A stretch of DNA of 64,000 nt, taken from contig CAIQHF010000035.1 of NCBI GenBank assembly GCA_903871605.1, forward strand, positions 31,852 through 95,851. The letters run 5' to 3'. This DNA is from an uncultured Sphingomonadaceae bacterium. Its GTDB lineage: Bacteria; Pseudomonadota; Alphaproteobacteria; Sphingomonadales; Sphingomonadaceae. Numbering within the stretch: the stretch's first letter is position 1; every line of letters begins with the position of its first letter. The translations under genes were made by a program, and so were the position numbers. A model generated the notes under the pieces. It did not search any database. It worked only from the letters and a program-made list of their open reading frames with translations, and was not told the DNA's origin. Positions 60,752 through 64,000 of this stretch are shown in pieces.

Positions 60752-62050
60752 ATGATGCAGACGACGGGCGCGATTGACCGGGAGGCCGACGGCATGACGA
60801 GCAGGGGGGTGGACGCGCCCGATCTGCGCTGGTTCGTATTCGCGCTGTTTTTCATCTTCGGCGGGATCACCAGCCTCAACGACGTCATCATCCCCAAGCT
60901 CAAGGATCTTTTCACGCTGAGCTACGGCGAGGCGCTGCTCGTCCAGTCGGCGTTCTTCTTCGCCTATTTCGTCTTTTCGATCCCCGGCGCCGCGATCGTC
61001 CGCAAGGCGGGCTACATGCGCACCGCGGCGATCGGACTGCTGGTGATGATGGCCGGCTGCCTGATGTTCGTGCCGGCATCCTCCTCGGCACTGTTCCCCG
61101 TGTTCCTGCTCGCGCTGTTCGTCCTCGCCGCCGGGATCACCATCGTCCAGGTCGTCGCCAACCCGCTGATCTCGCTGCTCGGGCCGCCCGAATCGACGTC
61201 GAGCCGGCTGACCTTCGCGCAGGCGTTCAATTCGCTCGGCACGACGATCTTCCCCTATGTCGGCGCGATCGTGATTCTCGGCTCGCTCGCCAAGATCGAC
61301 GGCAGCAAGCTGCAGGGTGCGGCGCTCGCCGCCTATCGCGTCGCCGAGACGCGCACCGTCGTCCACACCTATCTCGGCCTAGCGCTGGCGTTGCTGATCG
61401 TCGCGGGCGTCGTGTGGACGCGGCGCAACCGGCTGAAGGAGGCGCAGGATCAGACGGGCTCGATGTTCCATGCCTTCACGCTGCTGACACGCCCGCGCTT
61501 CGCGTTCGGCGCGCTGTGCATCTTCCTCTATGTCGGCGCCGAGGTTGCGATCGGCTCGCTGATCGTCAGCTATCTCGAGCAGCCCGCGACGCTCGGCCTC
61601 AGCCCGGAAGCCGCGGGCAAGCATATCCTCTTCTACTGGGGCGGCGCGCTGGTCGGCCGCTTCGTCGGTTCGGGGCTGCTGCGCGTCGCCTCGCCCGGCA
61701 AGGTGCTCGCGGCGGCGGCGACCGGATCGGTGGTGCTGATCCTGCTGTCGGCGAACAGCGTCGGTGCCGTGTCGGGCTGGTCCCTGCTCGCGATCGGGCT
61801 CTGCAACGCGATCATGTTCCCGACGATCTTCAGCCTGGCCTCGCAGGGGCTCGGGACGCGCGCGGCGGAGGGGTCGGGCGTGCTCGCGACGGCGATCGTG
61901 GGCGGTGCGATCATCCCGCCGCTGACCGGCCACCTCGCCGATATCGCCGGGCTGCACTTTGCGCTCGCGCTGCCGGCCGTCTGCTACGTCGTCATCGCAG
62001 GCTTCGGGGTGTTCGGCAGCCGCGCGAAAGCCGCATCGGACGAATATTGA
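60752..62050 (+). CDS. Sugar MFS transporter (FucP/GluP-like)
   Basis: A 432-residue major-facilitator protein with twelve hydrophobic segments, in the fucose/glucose permease group: FALFFIFGGITSLNDVIIPK at the first helix and ITIVQVVANPLISLLGPP in the fourth, with the RLTFAQAFNSLGTT loop of that family. In this locus it likely brings glucose or maltose into the cytoplasm. Start options are ATG 60752, or ATG 60794, which has a perfect GGGAGG site and removes 14 residues; both keep all helices. The gene is divergent from GH13 across operator 3. Confidence 0.88.
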   Translation: MMQTTGAIDREADGMTSRGVDAPDLRWFVFALFFIFGGITSLNDVIIPKLKDLFTLSYGEALLVQSAFFFAYFVFSIPGAAIVRKAGYMRTAAIGLLVMMAGCLMFVPASSSALFPVFLLALFVLAAGITIVQVVANPLISLLGPPESTSSRLTFAQAFNSLGTTIFPYVGAIVILGSLAKIDGSKLQGAALAAYRVAETRTVVHTYLGLALALLIVAGVVWTRRNRLKEAQDQTGSMFHAFTLLTRPRFAFGALCIFLYVGAEVAIGSLIVSYLEQPATLGLSPEAAGKHILFYWGGALVGRFVGSGLLRVASPGKVLAAAATGSVVLILLSANSVGAVSGWSLLAIGLCNAIMFPTIFSLASQGLGTRAAEGSGVLATAIVGGAIIPPLTGHLADIAGLHFALALPAVCYVVIAGFGVFGSRAKAASDEY

Positions 62051-62160
62051 CGCGTCGCGTCGTGCCGCGCCCGTCGAACGCGTGACGGCGTGATCGCACG
62101 TGTTGGATCGGAGCGCGCGAGGGGATTGCGGACGCGCCGCGCTTGCACGAAACAGGCGCT

Positions 62161-63468
62161 ATGAAACAGCCATTGTTCGCATTGCTTCTCGTCGCCGCCG
62201 CGCCCGCGCCGGACCCCGCGGCACTCCGTGCCACGATCGCCAAGCTGGTGGGCTTCGGCACCCGGCACACGCTGTCGACGACGACGGATCCGGCGCGCGG
62301 CATAGGCGCGTCGCGTCGCTGGGTCGCCGGTCGGTTCGCGGAGATCGGCCGGGGCTGCGGCAACTGCCTCGCGGTCGAGACGATCGGCACGAGGGCGGCG
62401 GGCCCGCGGGCGCCGGCGGGCGTCCGGGTCGAGGACGTGATCGCGGTGCAAAAGGGCGTCGGCGACCCCGATCGCGTCGTCATCGTGCAGGGTCATATCG
62501 ACAGCCGGGTCAACGACGTGATGGATGCCAGCACCGACGCGCCCGGCGCCAATGACGATGCCTCCGGCGTCGCCCTGGTGATCGAGGCGGCGCGCATATT
62601 GTCGGCGCAGAAATTCCCGGCCACGATCGTCTATGCGGTCCTCTCGGGCGAGGAGCAGGGGCTCTGGGGTGGCCAGTTGCTCGCGGACACCGCCAAGACG
62701 CGCGGCTGGAAGGTCGCGGCGGTGCTCAACAACGACATTGTCGGCAACACGCACGGGATCGGCGGCGAGCATGTCGACACCGCCGTGCGCGTGTTCAGCG
62801 AGGGCATCGAGGCGGCCGCCGATCTGCCCGCGATCAAGCAGTCGCGCGCGATCGGGGGCGAGGACGACTCGCCGTCGCGCGCGCTGGCGAAGGCGATCGT
62901 GCGTATCGCGGACGCCGACAAGCGCATCGGCCTCGACGTGATCGCGGTGCGTCGTCCCGATCGCTTCCAACGGGGCGGCGACCATATCCCCTTCCTCGAG
63001 GCCGGCTATCCGGCGGTCCGCTTTACCGAGGCGACCGAGGATTATGATCGGCAGCACCAGACCGTCCGCACCGAAAATGGCCGGCAATATGGCGATACGA
63101 TCGCCTTCGTCGACTTTCCCTATCTGGCGAAGGTCACCGCGCTCAACGTAGCGACGCTGCGCCAACTCGCCACGGCGCCTGCCGCGCCCACCGGCGTCTC
63201 GATCGCCGGCGCGGTCAGCGACGATACGCATGTCGTCTGGGCGTCGGTGCCGGGGGCGCGCGGATATCGTGTCCGCTGGCGGCGCGCCGACGGTTTCGCT
63301 TGGACCGACTATCGCGACGTGCCGGCGTCCGTGACCGCGCTCGACCTGCCGCACGTCAACATCGACGATCATTTTTTCGGCGTCTCGGCGATCGGCGCCG
63401 GCCGTGCGGAGAGCCTCGTCACCTTTGCCGGCGTGCCGCCGCGCCCCGCGCCGGGAAGCAGCAAATGA
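62161..63468 (+). CDS. M28-family metallopeptidase with Fn3-like C-terminal domain
   Basis: A 435-residue exported peptidase with a signal-like start (QPLFALLLVAAAPAP). Zinc ligands of the M28 aminopeptidase core: His112 (QGHIDSR), Asp132 (GANDDASG), Glu164-Glu165 (SGEEQGL), then DNDIVGN-like Asp in VLNNDIVGN and His in DHIPF-type GGDHIPFLEAGYPAVR. The last 90 residues (VSDDTHVVWASVPGARGYRV) look like a fibronectin-III-like domain. It should be a periplasmic or secreted zinc aminopeptidase or related amidase. ATG 62161 is preferred to 62143. Apparently monocistronic. Confidence 0.9.
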   Translation: MKQPLFALLLVAAAPAPDPAALRATIAKLVGFGTRHTLSTTTDPARGIGASRRWVAGRFAEIGRGCGNCLAVETIGTRAAGPRAPAGVRVEDVIAVQKGVGDPDRVVIVQGHIDSRVNDVMDASTDAPGANDDASGVALVIEAARILSAQKFPATIVYAVLSGEEQGLWGGQLLADTAKTRGWKVAAVLNNDIVGNTHGIGGEHVDTAVRVFSEGIEAAADLPAIKQSRAIGGEDDSPSRALAKAIVRIADADKRIGLDVIAVRRPDRFQRGGDHIPFLEAGYPAVRFTEATEDYDRQHQTVRTENGRQYGDTIAFVDFPYLAKVTALNVATLRQLATAPAAPTGVSIAGAVSDDTHVVWASVPGARGYRVRWRRADGFAWTDYRDVPASVTALDLPHVNIDDHFFGVSAIGAGRAESLVTFAGVPPRPAPGSSK

Positions 63469-63947
63469 AGCGATGGACGGGGCAGGCGCTGCTGGCGCGC
63501 GCAACGCGCGTCGGGGCGAGGACGTTCGAGCGTTCGCCGGCGCCGCGACCATCGCTGCGGCATTGTGGCGCGACCGCCTAGCCGGCGCTCACCGTAATCC
63601 GGCGATACGGTCGTCGTCCGCACGCTGCTCACCGACAGCCTGTCGGGATCGCAACGACGTGCACGTGAAACGCGCAAAGCCGCGGTTCGCGACGGGGCGA
63701 TGATCGGCCGCTGGGCCGAGCCTTCGGGGCAGGCGCGCAAAGGGGGCAGCCAAGTCGCCTGCGCAGGGCTGCCGCCGCCTCGCCGGTGGATGCCTCTCCC
63801 TCTCTTGTCCGGCGCCAGCCCGGCATACTCCGGGGCGCCGGCCGAACCATCGCGCCGGTCGGCCAAAGGCGACATTTGGAGCGGCGAGCTTGCCCGGCTG
63901 GTCGAGGCCTGCTATCCGAATTGTCTGAGTAATATGGGCGAGCAGAG
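63469..63947. other. Gene-free stretch before the partial dehydrogenase
   Basis: Frames here are alanine/arginine-rich without family signatures. TATCCGAATTGT at 63913-63924 lies 24 bases before the last gene and repeats exactly at 54742-54753 before the TonB receptor; it may be a shared promoter or operator element. Confidence 0.4.
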
Positions 63948-64000
63948 ATGATCACGGGTTCGGTCCTCATCGGTCGGCAGGACCGCGTCGGCAGCGGCGG
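63948..64000 (+). CDS. Aldehyde dehydrogenase, probably ketoglutarate semialdehyde dehydrogenase (5' end only)
   Basis: Only 17 codons are visible from ATG 63948 (MITGSVLIGRQDRVGSG). The ITG-x3-IG opening matches the N-terminus of 2,5-dioxovalerate (alpha-ketoglutaric semialdehyde) dehydrogenases, which complete oxidative pentose or uronate catabolism. The call rests on a very short match and could be wrong; the reading frame is open to the window end. Confidence 0.45.
   Translation, partial: MITGSVLIGRQDRVGSG

Noticed and set aside
60752..60793. Choosing the shorter MFS start at 60794 as the only start
   Set aside because: Both starts have acceptable ribosome sites, so the longer form was kept with the alternative stated.
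1..64000. CRISPR arrays, rRNA or tRNA genes
   Set aside because: No spaced direct-repeat array or recognisable rRNA/tRNA stretch was seen on reading; a covariance-model search would settle tRNA and small RNA absence.

Overview
The window is about 64 kb of high-GC DNA from an alphaproteobacterium, most probably a Sphingomonas-like sphingomonad. The evidence is the gene content: large TonB-dependent receptors, tryptophan-halogenase-like flavoproteins beside a receptor, a DUF6445 protein, a membrane PQQ glucose dehydrogenase, a ParB-domain methyltransferase with a DUF5681 neighbour, and several short MarR regulators. It reads as chromosome. I saw no rRNA, tRNA or CRISPR array.

Layout. 1-4.4 kb: a LysR regulator cut by the left edge, divergent from a five-gene redox cassette (two duplicated short-chain dehydrogenases, an F420-reductase-like protein, an NTF2-like protein and a COG4798-type methyltransferase). 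4.6-9.6 kb: a decayed mobile region with a ParB-methyltransferase, DUF5681, small unknown proteins and a serine recombinase lacking its catalytic domain. 9.7-15.3 kb: a MarR regulator divergent from a dihydroxyphthalate-decarboxylase-like protein, a phospholipase D family protein, and a phytanoyl-CoA-dioxygenase-like enzyme divergent from an AraC regulator. 15.4-17.4 kb: a BlaI repressor and M56 protease pair behind a visible operator pair. 17.5-20.1 kb: a MarR regulator with a perfect palindromic operator, two glutathione S-transferases and a VOC protein. 20.5-25.4 kb: a secreted protein, cytochrome c, membrane PQQ glucose dehydrogenase and an aldo/keto reductase. 25.7-26.8 kb: an FNR/FixK-type box before a 60-residue protein, then a SEC-C protein. 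26.9-31.0 kb: a PepSY membrane protein divergent from a siderophore-type TonB receptor, then a secreted protein. 31.1-39.4 kb: a MocR regulator divergent from a four-gene overlapping operon (PaiB-like protein and three amidohydrolase-fold proteins). 39.4-47.8 kb: a two-component system divergent from a complete RND efflux system, followed by a duplicated-repeat membrane protein. 47.9-51.7 kb: two tryptophan-halogenase-like proteins flanking a DUF6445 protein. 51.8-62.1 kb: an alpha-glucan/maltoside utilisation locus (TonB receptor, GH31, LacI regulator, GH13, sugar MFS transporter). 62.2-64.0 kb: an M28 peptidase and the first codons of a probable ketoglutarate semialdehyde dehydrogenase.

The most coherent story is the alpha-glucan locus. 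Three near-identical palindromes (consensus TGCAATCGATTRCA) sit before the TonB receptor, before GH31, and between GH13 and the MFS transporter. A LacI-family gene lies in the middle, so the regulon can be read from sequence. The halogenase-like proteins next to this receptor are the least explained enzymes in the window. Other readable regulatory logic is the BlaI operator pair, the MarR palindrome, the FNR box, and two strong hairpin terminators.
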